A stretch of 64,000 bases of DNA from JAEUHZ01 sp964552795 (GTDB lineage Bacteria > Planctomycetota > UBA1135 > GCA-002686595), in assembly GCA_964552795.1 (NCBI GenBank), contig CAZKIO010000004.1:82851-146850 (forward strand). The letters are read 5' to 3'. Below, one piece after another: positions 8,080 to 16,740 of this stretch. A program made the position numbers and the translations under genes. Below the pieces are notes generated by a model. It made no database searches and had not been told where the DNA came from. It saw nothing but the letters and a program-made list of their open reading frames with translations. The first letter of the stretch is position 1; each line of letters starts with the position of its first letter.

Positions 8080-9567
8080 ATGATCGCCGCGCTGACCCTC
8101 GCTCTGCTCCCCGTTGCCAGCACCTGCGCGGTTGCCGCCGCCGCCCAGGCCCAGGCTTTCGCGGATGACCCGTCGCTCGATGCCCGGATCGCCGCCGCCG
8201 GCAACGACATCGGCAAGCTGCTCGAGCTGGCCGCCGGCATGTCGAACGAGGACGCCGCCAAGCGCGTGTACAAGCGGGTGCTCGAACTCGACAAGGACAA
8301 CGAGGCGGCGCGCAAGGCGCTGCGCCACCAGCTCTACGACGGCAAGTGGTTCGAGAGCTTCGCCGAGCTCTCCAAGTACAAGCGCGAGGAGGCCGCGCGC
8401 ATGAAGGAGAAGGGCCTCGCGCGCTTCAAGGACGAGTGGGTCCCCGAGCGCGACGTGCCCTTCCTGCACATGGGCTGGATCCGCGACGCCCAGGGCGCGT
8501 GGGCGAATCCCGTCGAGATCGCGCGCGCCAGGCAGGTCGAGGAGTGGCAGGCGGCCGGCCACCAGTTCCGCGCCGACGACAGCAGTTGGATCGCGCCGGC
8601 GGATTTCGAGAAGTGGACCGCGCTCCTGTGGAAGTGCGGCGACGCCTGGGTGGACATGGCGAAGGCCAACGAGTTCCACGCCAGGATCGAACAAGCCTGG
8701 CAACTGACGGGCGAGCACTTCGTGGTGTGGGCCACCTGCGATTGGGAGGGCGCGAACTTCGCGCGCTGGCACGCCGACAAGGTCACGGCCGACCTCGTGC
8801 GCCTGTTCGGCATCGCGCCCGCGTCCAAGCCCCACTTCTTCGTGCTGAACAGCCTCGAGCAGTACAACCAGGCGGCCAGCAACGGGACCATCGGCGAGAC
8901 CGAGGGCTACTCGTCCGTGCACGGCGCCTTCTTCGCCGATGCCTTCTTCGACGGCAGCCAGCCGCCGCAGTACCTGGGCTGCGGCGTCAGCTACTGGGAT
9001 CGCAAGAACGAGAAGCTCGCCGTCTGGGGGCCCTACTGGGTGCGCTGGGCGGCCGCGCAGAGCTTCGTGGACGCCATCGATCCCTCGTGGAGCGCGATCG
9101 GCGAGCGCATCGCGGCCGGACCGGGCGGCGACGTCGCCGGTTTCGCCGCCAGGTTCTGGGGCGAGAAGCGGATCCCGCGCTGGCTGCGCTACGGCGCCGC
9201 CTCGTACGCCGAGCGTTTCATGAAGGATCCCGAGGCCGCCGAGGGCGCCGATCCGTGGACCTTGCGCGCGTTCGCGTTCGCCGAGGTGAAGAAGACCGGC
9301 GGCCTGCGCAAGCTCGACGACGTCTTCCAGTTCGCGCTCTCGCTGAACGACATCCCGAACTCGAATCGCCTGTACCACGAGGCGGGGCTGGTCGTGGCGT
9401 ACCTGCTGGACGGCGCCGCCGGCAACAACGAGTTGGCCGAGAAGCTGGCAGCATTCCAAGTCGCGTTGAAGTCCGGCAGGCAGGCCGACGCGGCCGCGGC
9501 CGTCGACGCGCTGCAGAAGGCGCTCGTCAAGAGCGAGCGCGACATCCGGAAGTTCGCCGGCCTGTGA
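8080..9567 (+). CDS. Exported protein resembling an inactive peptidase-MA-like domain
   Basis: The 495-residue product has a signal peptide (MIAALTLALLPVASTCAVAAAAQA), a helical TPR-like region (30-95) and a long globular domain. The later part resembles peptidase-MA-like proteins: a helix WVRWAAAQSFVDAI sits where such proteins have HExxH, and IPRWLRYGAASYAERF sits where they have P-x-WL-x-EG-x-A-x-Y. Here the HExxH position reads A324-A-A-Q-S328 and the Glu of the EG motif is Arg, so zinc-dependent catalysis looks lost. This comparison is from memory of the family. It is divergent from the genes at 6498-7868. Confidence 0.75.
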   Translation: MIAALTLALLPVASTCAVAAAAQAQAFADDPSLDARIAAAGNDIGKLLELAAGMSNEDAAKRVYKRVLELDKDNEAARKALRHQLYDGKWFESFAELSKYKREEAARMKEKGLARFKDEWVPERDVPFLHMGWIRDAQGAWANPVEIARARQVEEWQAAGHQFRADDSSWIAPADFEKWTALLWKCGDAWVDMAKANEFHARIEQAWQLTGEHFVVWATCDWEGANFARWHADKVTADLVRLFGIAPASKPHFFVLNSLEQYNQAASNGTIGETEGYSSVHGAFFADAFFDGSQPPQYLGCGVSYWDRKNEKLAVWGPYWVRWAAAQSFVDAIDPSWSAIGERIAAGPGGDVAGFAARFWGEKRIPRWLRYGAASYAERFMKDPEAAEGADPWTLRAFAFAEVKKTGGLRKLDDVFQFALSLNDIPNSNRLYHEAGLVVAYLLDGAAGNNELAEKLAAFQVALKSGRQADAAAAVDALQKALVKSERDIRKFAGL

Positions 9568-9591
9568 AGCGGCGGCGGCCCGGAACGCCGT

Positions 9592-11016
9592 TCACGCCTC
9601 CGACGCGGGCAGCCGGCGCACGCTCACGCTGCGGCCCTTCACCCTGCCGTGCGCCAGCCGATCCACGGCCTGCCGTGCGATGCGGCGATCGACCGCCACG
9701 TACGTCGCGTTCTCCTTGACGTCGATCTTGCCCACCTGATCGGCGCGGAAGCCGGCCTCGCCGGTGAGCGCGCCCAGCACGTCGCCGGCGCGGATCTTCT
9801 CGCGGCGCCCGCCGAGGATCTGCAGCGTCACCATCGGCGGCACCAGCGGCTGCGAGCCCTTGCGCGCGAGCTCGGCGAGCGGGCGCCACTCGACGGCGGC
9901 GCCCTGGGCCTCCTCGATGCGGGCCACGCGGGACGTCTCCCGCGCGCTCGCGAGCCCGAAGGCCCAGCCCTCGCGGTCGACCCGGCCGGTGCGACCGATG
10001 CGGTGCACGTGCGTTTCCGGATCGGGCGAGATCTCGACGTTCACCACGGCCTCGAGCTCGGCGATGTCGAGCCCGCGCGCGGCGACGTCGGTCGCGACGA
10101 GCACCGAGCAACTGCGGTTGCCGAACTGCACGAGTACCTGGTCGCGATCGCGCTGGTCCAGGTCGCCGTGCAACGCCAGGGCGACCAGCCCCGCCTGTTC
10201 GAGCAGCGCCAGGAGATCGCGGCACTGCTGCTTCGTGTTGCAGAAGGCCAGCGTGCGCTCGGGGCGGTAGTGGTCGACGAGCCGGGCGACCGCCTTCAAC
10301 CGCTCGTCCTCCTCGACGCGGTAGAAGCGCTGCCGGATCTTCGTCGGCGCGTGCTGCTCGGCCAGCTTGACCTCGCGCGGCTCGCGCAGGAAGCGGCGGC
10401 ATGCCTCCGCGATGCTCTCGGGGAACGTCGCCGAGAAGAGCAGCGTCTGGCGCTCCCTGGGGCAGCGCTGCGCGACGCTCTTCATGTCCTCGAGGAAGCC
10501 CAGGTCGAGCATTCGGTCCGCTTCGTCGAGGACGAGCGTGTGCAACGCATCCAGGGTCAGGCTCCCGCGCCTCAGATGGTCCAGCACGCGCCCGGGCGTG
10601 CCGACGACGATCGTGGCGTCATGCTCGAGGCTCGCGAGCTGCGGCCGTATCGGCGTGCCGCCGCACAGGGTCAGCACCTTCACGTTTCCCGCGCCGCGCG
10701 CGAGGCGGCGGATCTCGCCGCTCACCTGCTCGGCCAGTTCGCGCGTCGGGCACAGCACGAGCGCCTGCACGCGCGAGTGCGAGGCTTCGAGCTTCGAGAG
10801 CAGGAGCAGCCCGAACGCCGCGGTCTTGCCGCTGCCCGTCTTGGCCTGCGCGATCAGGTCATGACCGGCGAGCGCCGGCGGCAGGCTCGCCGCTTGGATC
10901 GGCGTCATGAAGTCGTAGCCGAGCTGGGCCAGGGTCGCGAGCATTCCCGGCGACAGGCCGAGGACGTCGAATCGCGGGCGGTTGGCAGACGCGGCTGCGT
11001 CCGGGGGCGTGCTCAT
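9592..11016 (-). CDS. dbpA: DEAD-box ATP-dependent RNA helicase DbpA
   Basis: The 474-residue protein contains all DEAD-box motifs: FDVLGLSPGM and TPIQ (Q-motif region), AQAKTGSGKT (Walker A), PTRELA, TPGR, LDEADRM (Walker B), SATF, and HRIGRTGR (motif VI). The last 75 residues (from VTLQILGGRREKIRAGDVLG) match the C-terminal RNA-binding domain of DbpA, which targets 23S rRNA helix 92 during 50S ribosome assembly. The ATG at 11016 gives MSTPPDAAASAN directly before the Q-motif region. A longer in-frame extension upstream runs antisense through the ChaN gene and is rejected. The gene is divergent from the ChaN gene and convergent with the 8080 gene. Confidence 0.92.
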   Translation of the reverse strand: MSTPPDAAASANRPRFDVLGLSPGMLATLAQLGYDFMTPIQAASLPPALAGHDLIAQAKTGSGKTAAFGLLLLSKLEASHSRVQALVLCPTRELAEQVSGEIRRLARGAGNVKVLTLCGGTPIRPQLASLEHDATIVVGTPGRVLDHLRRGSLTLDALHTLVLDEADRMLDLGFLEDMKSVAQRCPRERQTLLFSATFPESIAEACRRFLREPREVKLAEQHAPTKIRQRFYRVEEDERLKAVARLVDHYRPERTLAFCNTKQQCRDLLALLEQAGLVALALHGDLDQRDRDQVLVQFGNRSCSVLVATDVAARGLDIAELEAVVNVEISPDPETHVHRIGRTGRVDREGWAFGLASARETSRVARIEEAQGAAVEWRPLAELARKGSQPLVPPMVTLQILGGRREKIRAGDVLGALTGEAGFRADQVGKIDVKENATYVAVDRRIARQAVDRLAHGRVKGRSVSVRRLPASEA

Positions 11017-11112
11017 GGTGGAGGATCGGCGCGGCACGCCGTGGACGAGCTTCGTCCGCGATCGGCCGGACGCCGCATGGTACCGGGCCGCAGATGCGGG
11101 CAGCATGACGGC

Positions 11113-13278
11113 ATGGACCATCGTGCGAGGACCGCCCGCCCCCATCTCTGGATGCTGCTCGTGCTCGTCGGGTGCGCGGCGGCGCCGCGCCCGAAGGAGA
11201 CGTGCGCGGACCGCCCCATCCCGGCCGATCCGGGCCTCGAGCACCTCGTCTCCGTGCGCGACGGCCGGAGCGGCGAGCGGCTCGACTGGCCGACGCTGCT
11301 CGATGCGCTGGCGGAAGCCGACGCCGTCTTCCTGGGCGAGACGCACCTGGACGAGACGACGCACCGCGTCGAGCACGCAATCTACGACGGCGTGCTGGCA
11401 CGTCGCGCGAACCGCGTGGTGCTCGCGCTGGAGATGTTCGAGCGCGACGTCCAGCCGGCCCTCGATGCCTATGTGTCCGGCGAGATCGCCGAGGACGCGT
11501 TCCTGGCCCGCGCACGGCCGTGGTCCAACTACCGCACCGCGTACCGCCCGCTGATCGAGCGCGCGCGCCGCGACCGGCTCACGGTCGTCGGCTCGAACTT
11601 CCCTGCTCCGTTGCGGCGACAGGTCGCGCGCGGATCGGCGGCGCCGTTCGATGCGCTGTCGCCCGCGGATCGCGCGTTCGTCCCGCGCGAGCTGCTCGCG
11701 AATTCTCCGGAATACTGGCGCCGCGTCGACAACGCGGTCCGCGGCCACATCGGGATGATGGGACCGGCACCGGCCGCGGGCGATCCGCGGCTCACCGCGA
11801 CGCAGTCCTTGTGGGACAACTCGATGGGCGAGGCCTGCGCGCTGGCGCTGGAGCGCCATCCAGGTCATGCCGTCCTGCACGTGAACGGCGGGTTCCACAC
11901 CGAGTACTGGGATGGAACGGTGCGGCAGCTCCGCCTGCGCCGGCCCCAGGCGCGTGTGCGCACGGTGGCCATCGTGCCGGCTCCGAGCCCGGCTTCCGCG
12001 CGTCTCTCGGGGCTGCCCGTGGCCGATTTCGTCGTGTTCGCCGAGGAGCGCGCGCGCGATCTCGACGAGGGCGCGTACGCCGTCCACGTGACGCGTGAAC
12101 TGGAGTACCGGCTGCATGTGCCGAAGACGGCGCACGACGAAGCGCGCGCGCCGCTGCTCGTGTGGCTGGCCGACGACGGCGAGTCGGCGTCAGACAGCCT
12201 GGAGCTGTGGAAGCGGCGACTGGGCGACGCCAGCGCGATCGCCGTGGTCGAGCCGCCCTACCGTGAGACCGGCGAGGACCTCGCACCGGCCGGGCGCTGG
12301 TTCTGGCCGGACTCGTTCCGCCAGGACGTCGGCCTGCTGACGGCGGGCCTCGAGCGCGTCGTCGCCTACCTGTCGCGCCATGCGCCGATCGATCCCGCGC
12401 GCGTGGTGCTGGCCGGCGAAGGAACGGGCGCCACGGTCGTCTCGTCCGCGACGCTGCTGTCCGGTCAGCTCGCCGTGCAGGCGCTGGCGCTTGGCCCGCG
12501 CCGCTTCGCGAAGATCAAGGACTTCCCCCTGCCGTTGCCCGAGCTGCGCGGCGACGAGCCGCCGGTGCGCAAGTCGCTGCGCATCGAGGTCGGCCCCGAG
12601 GACGAGGCGTGGTGGGCCGGGGAGGTCGCCGAGTACGACGCGATCGGCTTCCCGAGCGCGCTCGTGCCGCGGGGACCGGATGCCTGGACCGCCGAGGTCG
12701 AGCGCGAGAACGCGGTGCGCGGGGCGCTCGGGCTGCCCGCCCGCGTCGTGCCTTCTGGTGCGCCGCGCGCCCACATCGTGATCGGCGACAACCCGCGCGC
12801 ACGATCGTGGGCGCGCCCGCTGGCGCTGGAGCGCGCGCTGGAGGGCGAGCTGGTCGCGCTGCTCGCGCGCGCACCCGCCGGCCCGGGATCCCGCGCCATC
12901 GAGCTCTCCGTCGCGGCCGGCGACCATGCGGACGGCGGCACACTGCCGCTCGCGCCCGGCCCGTTCGGCGGCACGACCGTGGTCGTGCTGCCCGCCGACC
13001 TGTCCGGCGCCGAGGCCGATGCCTGGTTCGCGCTGCAGCAGGACGATCCGATCGCGAAGCGGAGCCGCGGCCACTGGCTGGTCGTGGCGGCGTCCGACGG
13101 CGAGCGCGCTCTGCCGGTCGTGCTGGACGAGCTGCTGGCGCAGAAGCGCACGAACGTGCTGATCGTCCCCGCCGTGTGGCTGGCCGACGCGCCGACGGTC
13201 CGTGCGCTGCGCGACGGCGTGCGCGCGTTCGAGGACCGCATGACGCTGCACTGGCGCCCGGGCCTGGGCGGACCGTGA
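11113..13278 (+). CDS. ChaN-family lipoprotein fused to a degenerate alpha/beta-hydrolase domain
   Basis: The 721-residue product starts with a lipoprotein signal (HLWMLLVLVGC, Cys21). Residues about 55-310 match the ChaN/DUF399 haem-binding family: AVFLGETHLDETTHR (GETH at 75-78), LALEMFERDVQP, and HVNGGFHTEYW near the end of the domain. A C-terminal region of about 400 residues then looks like an alpha/beta hydrolase, with VVLAGEGTGATVV as the nucleophile elbow, but the expected serine is Glu436 (GEGTG), so it is probably not a serine hydrolase. A haem or iron uptake role at the membrane is an inference from ChaN. The ATG at 11113 is preferred because it gives a proper lipobox; longer upstream extensions overlap dbpA. 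Confidence 0.82.
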   Translation: MDHRARTARPHLWMLLVLVGCAAAPRPKETCADRPIPADPGLEHLVSVRDGRSGERLDWPTLLDALAEADAVFLGETHLDETTHRVEHAIYDGVLARRANRVVLALEMFERDVQPALDAYVSGEIAEDAFLARARPWSNYRTAYRPLIERARRDRLTVVGSNFPAPLRRQVARGSAAPFDALSPADRAFVPRELLANSPEYWRRVDNAVRGHIGMMGPAPAAGDPRLTATQSLWDNSMGEACALALERHPGHAVLHVNGGFHTEYWDGTVRQLRLRRPQARVRTVAIVPAPSPASARLSGLPVADFVVFAEERARDLDEGAYAVHVTRELEYRLHVPKTAHDEARAPLLVWLADDGESASDSLELWKRRLGDASAIAVVEPPYRETGEDLAPAGRWFWPDSFRQDVGLLTAGLERVVAYLSRHAPIDPARVVLAGEGTGATVVSSATLLSGQLAVQALALGPRRFAKIKDFPLPLPELRGDEPPVRKSLRIEVGPEDEAWWAGEVAEYDAIGFPSALVPRGPDAWTAEVERENAVRGALGLPARVVPSGAPRAHIVIGDNPRARSWARPLALERALEGELVALLARAPAGPGSRAIELSVAAGDHADGGTLPLAPGPFGGTTVVVLPADLSGAEADAWFALQQDDPIAKRSRGHWLVVAASDGERALPVVLDELLAQKRTNVLIVPAVWLADAPTVRALRDGVRAFEDRMTLHWRPGLGGP

Positions 13279-13304
13279 CGCTGACCTGGATCGAGCCCGG
13301 GCCC

Positions 13305-13321
13305 GGCCCGGCTACCGGGCC
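13305..13321. terminator. Hairpin between convergent ChaN and kinase genes
   Basis: GGCCCGG-CTA-CCGGGCC is a perfect 7-bp stem with a 3-base loop that overlaps the kinase stop codon. It sits between two convergent genes and lacks a T-run on either strand, so its role as a bidirectional terminator is only plausible. Confidence 0.3.
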
Positions 13322-16107
13322 AGCGCGGCCTCGGCCTCGCGCCGCCAGCGCATGACGTCCGAGTGCTCCCACGCATCCGGGCTGCCTCCGGTGAGGTTGC
13401 CCCACTCGGCCACGCCGCGCGCGTGGCACTCGCGAGCGGCTTCGTCGTTGCCGAGCTTGCTGTAGATCAGGGAGCGCAGGAAGTCGAAGGCGTTGGGCGT
13501 CACGAGCTGGAGCTTCGACTGGAAGTAGTGCCCCTCGAGCGCCGCGAGCGCACCCTCCCAGTCTTCCGCGCGGGCATGGGCGACCGAGTTGAGCACGTAG
13601 AACCACTCCTCCGCGCGGAGCAGGTCGCCATGCTCCTCGATCATGCGCAGCACGAACGCGGCATCGCGCTTCGCCGGATCGGGGTGGTCGAGCAAGGGGT
13701 ACAGCATGTTCAGCAGCGCGAGACCGTTCGGTGCGCGGCTGGCCGCCGCGACGATCTCGTCGTGCGTGGCCAGGTTCAGCAGGTAGCGGGTACCCAGGAT
13801 GTCGGCGCGCAGGTCGGGGTTGTCCCCCAGTTCGAGCGCCCGCTGGTAGCTGGCCAACGCCCCGGCGCGGTCGCCCAGCTGGACCAGGCAGACGCCGAGC
13901 GACCAGTGCGCCTCCTGGTTCGTCGGGTTCAGTGTCAGGGCGGCTCGGAACGCGCCCTCGGCGTCGGTCAGGCGCCCCAGGAACGAGAGCGATTCGCCCA
14001 TGCGGTACAGCGCGCTTGGATCGCGCGGTCGCAGGCTGAGCGCCGCGGAACGGCACATGAGGGACGACTGCACGCGTCCGGCACGGTCGTAGATGATCCC
14101 GCCGACCGATTGCAGCACGTAATCGCCCGGATGCAGGTGCAGCGCCTGGTCGTACATCCGGTAGACGTCGGGACGGTGCCGCTCGAAGCCGTCCCACAGC
14201 GCAGCGCTCAGCACCCAGATCGAGCCGGGCGCGAGCTTCGGCAGGTTCTCGGGGGACGCGAGCTCGAGCAGCACGGGCAGGTCGTTGTCGGTGATCGCCT
14301 GGCGCATCCGCATCCGCTCGGGATCGGGATCGAGGTCCATCGCCAGGTAGAACAGGTTCTCGGCCTTCACGGAGCTTGCGCCGTGCACCTTGCGGCTCAC
14401 GCGACCCCAGTCGTCGAGCGCGAGCGCCACCTCCTCGGCGATGGCGCGTTCGCGCAGACGCTTCAGCGCCGGGACGACGTCCGCCGCCTCCAGGTCGACG
14501 CCGTAGTCGCGGAACGCCTGGGTGAAGGCGGCGTCGAGCTCGATCTCGCGCTGACGGTTGCCGATGGTCGGGATCTGTGCGATGCGCAGTTCGATGAGGC
14601 GCTCGCGCAGGCGTTCGTCCTGTTCGCGCAGCGCGCGTTCGCGCTCGGCGGCGCCCAGGTCGGCCTCCGCCTTCGCCACGAAACCGCGGGCGCGCTCGAG
14701 CAGCGCCGTGTCCGCGCCTCCGGTCTCGGCCAGCGACAGCGCCCGGCGCGCGGACGCCAGCGCGCTCTCGGGCTTCCCGGCCTGCCCGAACTCGATCGCC
14801 TCGCCGTGCGCCGCTTCGACCGCGCTGCGCGTCTGTTCCATGCGCTGCGAGCGCTCGTGGTCGACCCACCAGAACCCCCCGCCACCGACGAGCAGCGCCA
14901 CGGCGACCGTGCCGGCCAGCGCCACCGTCAGCTTGCGGCGGCGGCGTTCCTCCGCGGCCTTGATGCGCGACTCGGTCGCGGACAGCTCAGCCTTCTGCGC
15001 ACGCTCCTCGACGGTCGAGACGTAGGCGTGCACGGCCTTGGCGACCTCGTCCGCGTTGGCCGGTCGAGCGGCACGCGCCGGCATCATGCAGTCCAGGCAC
15101 AGTTGCTTGAGCACCTGGTCGGCCTCGCATGCGTCGATGCGCGCGCGCGCCGGGTCGAGCTTGGCCCGCGCCGCCTGGCCGACGATCGACTCGCCCTCGA
15201 TCTCCTCGTAGGGCGGGCGGCCGGTCAAGAGCTCGCACAGGATCGCGCCGAGCGAGAACACGTCGGCGCGCTCGTCGAGCTTCTCGATCTCGCCTTGCGC
15301 CTGCTCGGGCGCCATGTAGGCCGGCGTGCCCATCACCGAACCGACCATCGAGTCCGAACCGGACGAGCCGGGGCCGCTGCGCACGGTCTCGATCACCGTG
15401 TGCACGCTCTGGTTGGCGCGCTTCTCGTCGGCCACGCCGCCGCGGTGCAGCACCTTCGCCAGGCCCCAGTCGACGACCTGCACCTCGCCGAAGGCGCCGA
15501 CCATGATGTTCGCGGGCTTCAGGTCGCGGTGCAGCACGCCCTTGCTGTGCGCGTAGGCCATCGTCTGGCACACGGATTCGAAGATCGTCAGCAGCCGCCC
15601 GCGGTTGTCGGCGGGCGTCTTGCGCTGCAGGAAGAGCGCCGCCAGCGTGCGCCCCTTCACGAGCTTCATCGTGAAGTACGGGCGGTCGTCGGCCATCAGG
15701 CCCAGCTCGTACACGGGCACGATGCCCGGATGCTGGAGCTGGCCGCCGACCTGCGCCTCCTCGACGAAGCGCTGCACGACCTCGGGACGCTTGGCGAGTT
15801 CGCCGTCGAGCACCTTGACCGCGACGTCGCGGCCCAGATCCGTGTCGTGCCCCTTGAGGATCACGCCCATGCCGCCGCGCGCGATCTCGCCGAGCAGCTG
15901 GTAGTTGCCGCGGCCCTGAGGCACGAGCTTCGTCGTCGCCGAACCGGGATCGACGAGCGGCGAACCGCCGTGCTCCGAGTCCGAGTCCGGCAGCAGCACC
16001 TTGGGTGCGAGACCGCTCCGCTGGCCGAGGATGGCAAGAACGGAGCGGTGCGGGTTCGTATCGTCCGATGTGGGCTGTTTCAGAGGGCGCCTCCGCGCTG
16101 CAGACAC
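13312..16107 (-). CDS. Transmembrane Ser/Thr protein kinase with TPR C-terminus
   Basis: The 931-residue protein has a Hanks-type kinase domain at about residues 69-370: glycine loop GEIARGGMGV, catalytic lysine Lys98 in VAVKVLD, HRDLKPAN with Asp195, DWG in place of DFG, and GTPAYMAPEQ. All catalytic residues are present. A membrane span follows at about 392-415, then a charged helical region and TPR-like repeats to the end (for example YRMGESLSFLGRLTDAEGAF and HWSLGVCLVQLGDRAGALASY). The kinase is probably cytoplasmic and the TPR part extracytoplasmic. The start is the GTG at 16107, immediately after an in-frame stop, with no strong ribosome binding site, so translation may begin later within the first 60 residues. 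Confidence 0.9.
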   Translation of the reverse strand: MSAARRRPLKQPTSDDTNPHRSVLAILGQRSGLAPKVLLPDSDSEHGGSPLVDPGSATTKLVPQGRGNYQLLGEIARGGMGVILKGHDTDLGRDVAVKVLDGELAKRPEVVQRFVEEAQVGGQLQHPGIVPVYELGLMADDRPYFTMKLVKGRTLAALFLQRKTPADNRGRLLTIFESVCQTMAYAHSKGVLHRDLKPANIMVGAFGEVQVVDWGLAKVLHRGGVADEKRANQSVHTVIETVRSGPGSSGSDSMVGSVMGTPAYMAPEQAQGEIEKLDERADVFSLGAILCELLTGRPPYEEIEGESIVGQAARAKLDPARARIDACEADQVLKQLCLDCMMPARAARPANADEVAKAVHAYVSTVEERAQKAELSATESRIKAAEERRRRKLTVALAGTVAVALLVGGGGFWWVDHERSQRMEQTRSAVEAAHGEAIEFGQAGKPESALASARRALSLAETGGADTALLERARGFVAKAEADLGAAERERALREQDERLRERLIELRIAQIPTIGNRQREIELDAAFTQAFRDYGVDLEAADVVPALKRLRERAIAEEVALALDDWGRVSRKVHGASSVKAENLFYLAMDLDPDPERMRMRQAITDNDLPVLLELASPENLPKLAPGSIWVLSAALWDGFERHRPDVYRMYDQALHLHPGDYVLQSVGGIIYDRAGRVQSSLMCRSAALSLRPRDPSALYRMGESLSFLGRLTDAEGAFRAALTLNPTNQEAHWSLGVCLVQLGDRAGALASYQRALELGDNPDLRADILGTRYLLNLATHDEIVAAASRAPNGLALLNMLYPLLDHPDPAKRDAAFVLRMIEEHGDLLRAEEWFYVLNSVAHARAEDWEGALAALEGHYFQSKLQLVTPNAFDFLRSLIYSKLGNDEAARECHARGVAEWGNLTGGSPDAWEHSDVMRWRREAEAALAR

Positions 16108-16152
16108 TCAGCGTGCGGACACCGTACTCAACCTGCGCGCCCGGCGGTCATC

Positions 16153-16707
16153 TCACTGCGGCGTCACGCCGCCCGCGGGCAGGTCGTGCCAGTGGCCGTG
16201 CTCGGGCGACCAGACCTTGCCCGGCGGCGGATCGCCCGGCGGCTGCGGCGTCAACGTGCCGGGAGGCGGCACCTGGCTCGGCGTGCTCGTCGGCGCGAAG
16301 GGGCCCGCGACGTTCGTCGATGCCGCACCGGGGATGTCGTGCCAGTGGCCGTGCTCCGGCGACCAGACCTTGCCGGGCGGCGGATCGCCCGGCGGCTGCG
16401 GCGTCAGGCCCCCGATCGCGGGCGTCGGCGTGGTGGTGGTCGCCGTGGTCGTGGTGAACGGCAGCGGGATCGGTTTCGCGGGCGAGGTCCCCGCGCTTTC
16501 CTCCGCAGGATCCGAGCGACCGATCTGCGACGCGAGGCCGACCGCGACGACGAGCGCGATGCCGCCGACGGTCATGCCCGCGAGCTTCCACGGCGAACGC
16601 TTCGCCTCCTCGGCGGCGACGACCTTCTTCTGGCAGCAGGCCTTGTGCTTCTTCCCGCTGCCGCAGGGGCAGGGTGCATTGCGTCCGATCGCTTCCGAGG
16701 TGCTCAT
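16153..16707 (-). CDS. SEC-C zinc-motif membrane protein with two 24-residue repeats
   Basis: The 184-residue protein opens with a SEC-C motif, APCPCGSGKKHKACC (Cys13, 15, 24, 25), which binds zinc in SecA and many small proteins. A membrane span follows (about 41-60), then a Thr/Pro-rich linker and two copies of a 24-residue unit, each containing TPQPPGDPPPGKVWSPEHGH, at residues 101-124 and 152-175. The His-rich WSPEHGHWHD end of each unit could bind a metal. With the zinc motif inside, the repeats would face outward. The ATG at 16707 begins MSTSEAIGRN. The gene lies 33 bases from the 3' end of the beta-propeller gene in the same direction. No specific function is known. Confidence 0.82.
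   Translation of the reverse strand: MSTSEAIGRNAPCPCGSGKKHKACCQKKVVAAEEAKRSPWKLAGMTVGGIALVVAVGLASQIGRSDPAEESAGTSPAKPIPLPFTTTTATTTTPTPAIGGLTPQPPGDPPPGKVWSPEHGHWHDIPGAASTNVAGPFAPTSTPSQVPPPGTLTPQPPGDPPPGKVWSPEHGHWHDLPAGGVTPQ
16183..16254 (-). repeat. 72-bp coding repeat, copy 2 (WSPEHGHWHD unit)
   Basis: This encodes residues 152-175 of the SEC-C membrane protein and is nearly identical in DNA to 16336-16407, indicating a recent tandem-type duplication or gene conversion. Confidence 0.9.
16336..16407 (-). repeat. 72-bp coding repeat, copy 1 (WSPEHGHWHD unit)
   Basis: This encodes residues 101-124 of the SEC-C membrane protein. Its partner copy is at 16183-16254; the two encode the same 24-residue peptide and differ at only a few third positions. 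Confidence 0.9.
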
Positions 16708-16740
16708 GGGGGCCTTTCAGGATACTCGGCGGAGCGGGAA

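Noticed and set aside
9649..11112. Upstream extension of the ChaN lipoprotein
   Set aside because: It is antisense to dbpA, whose helicase motifs are certain. The lipobox after the ATG at 11113 fixes the start.
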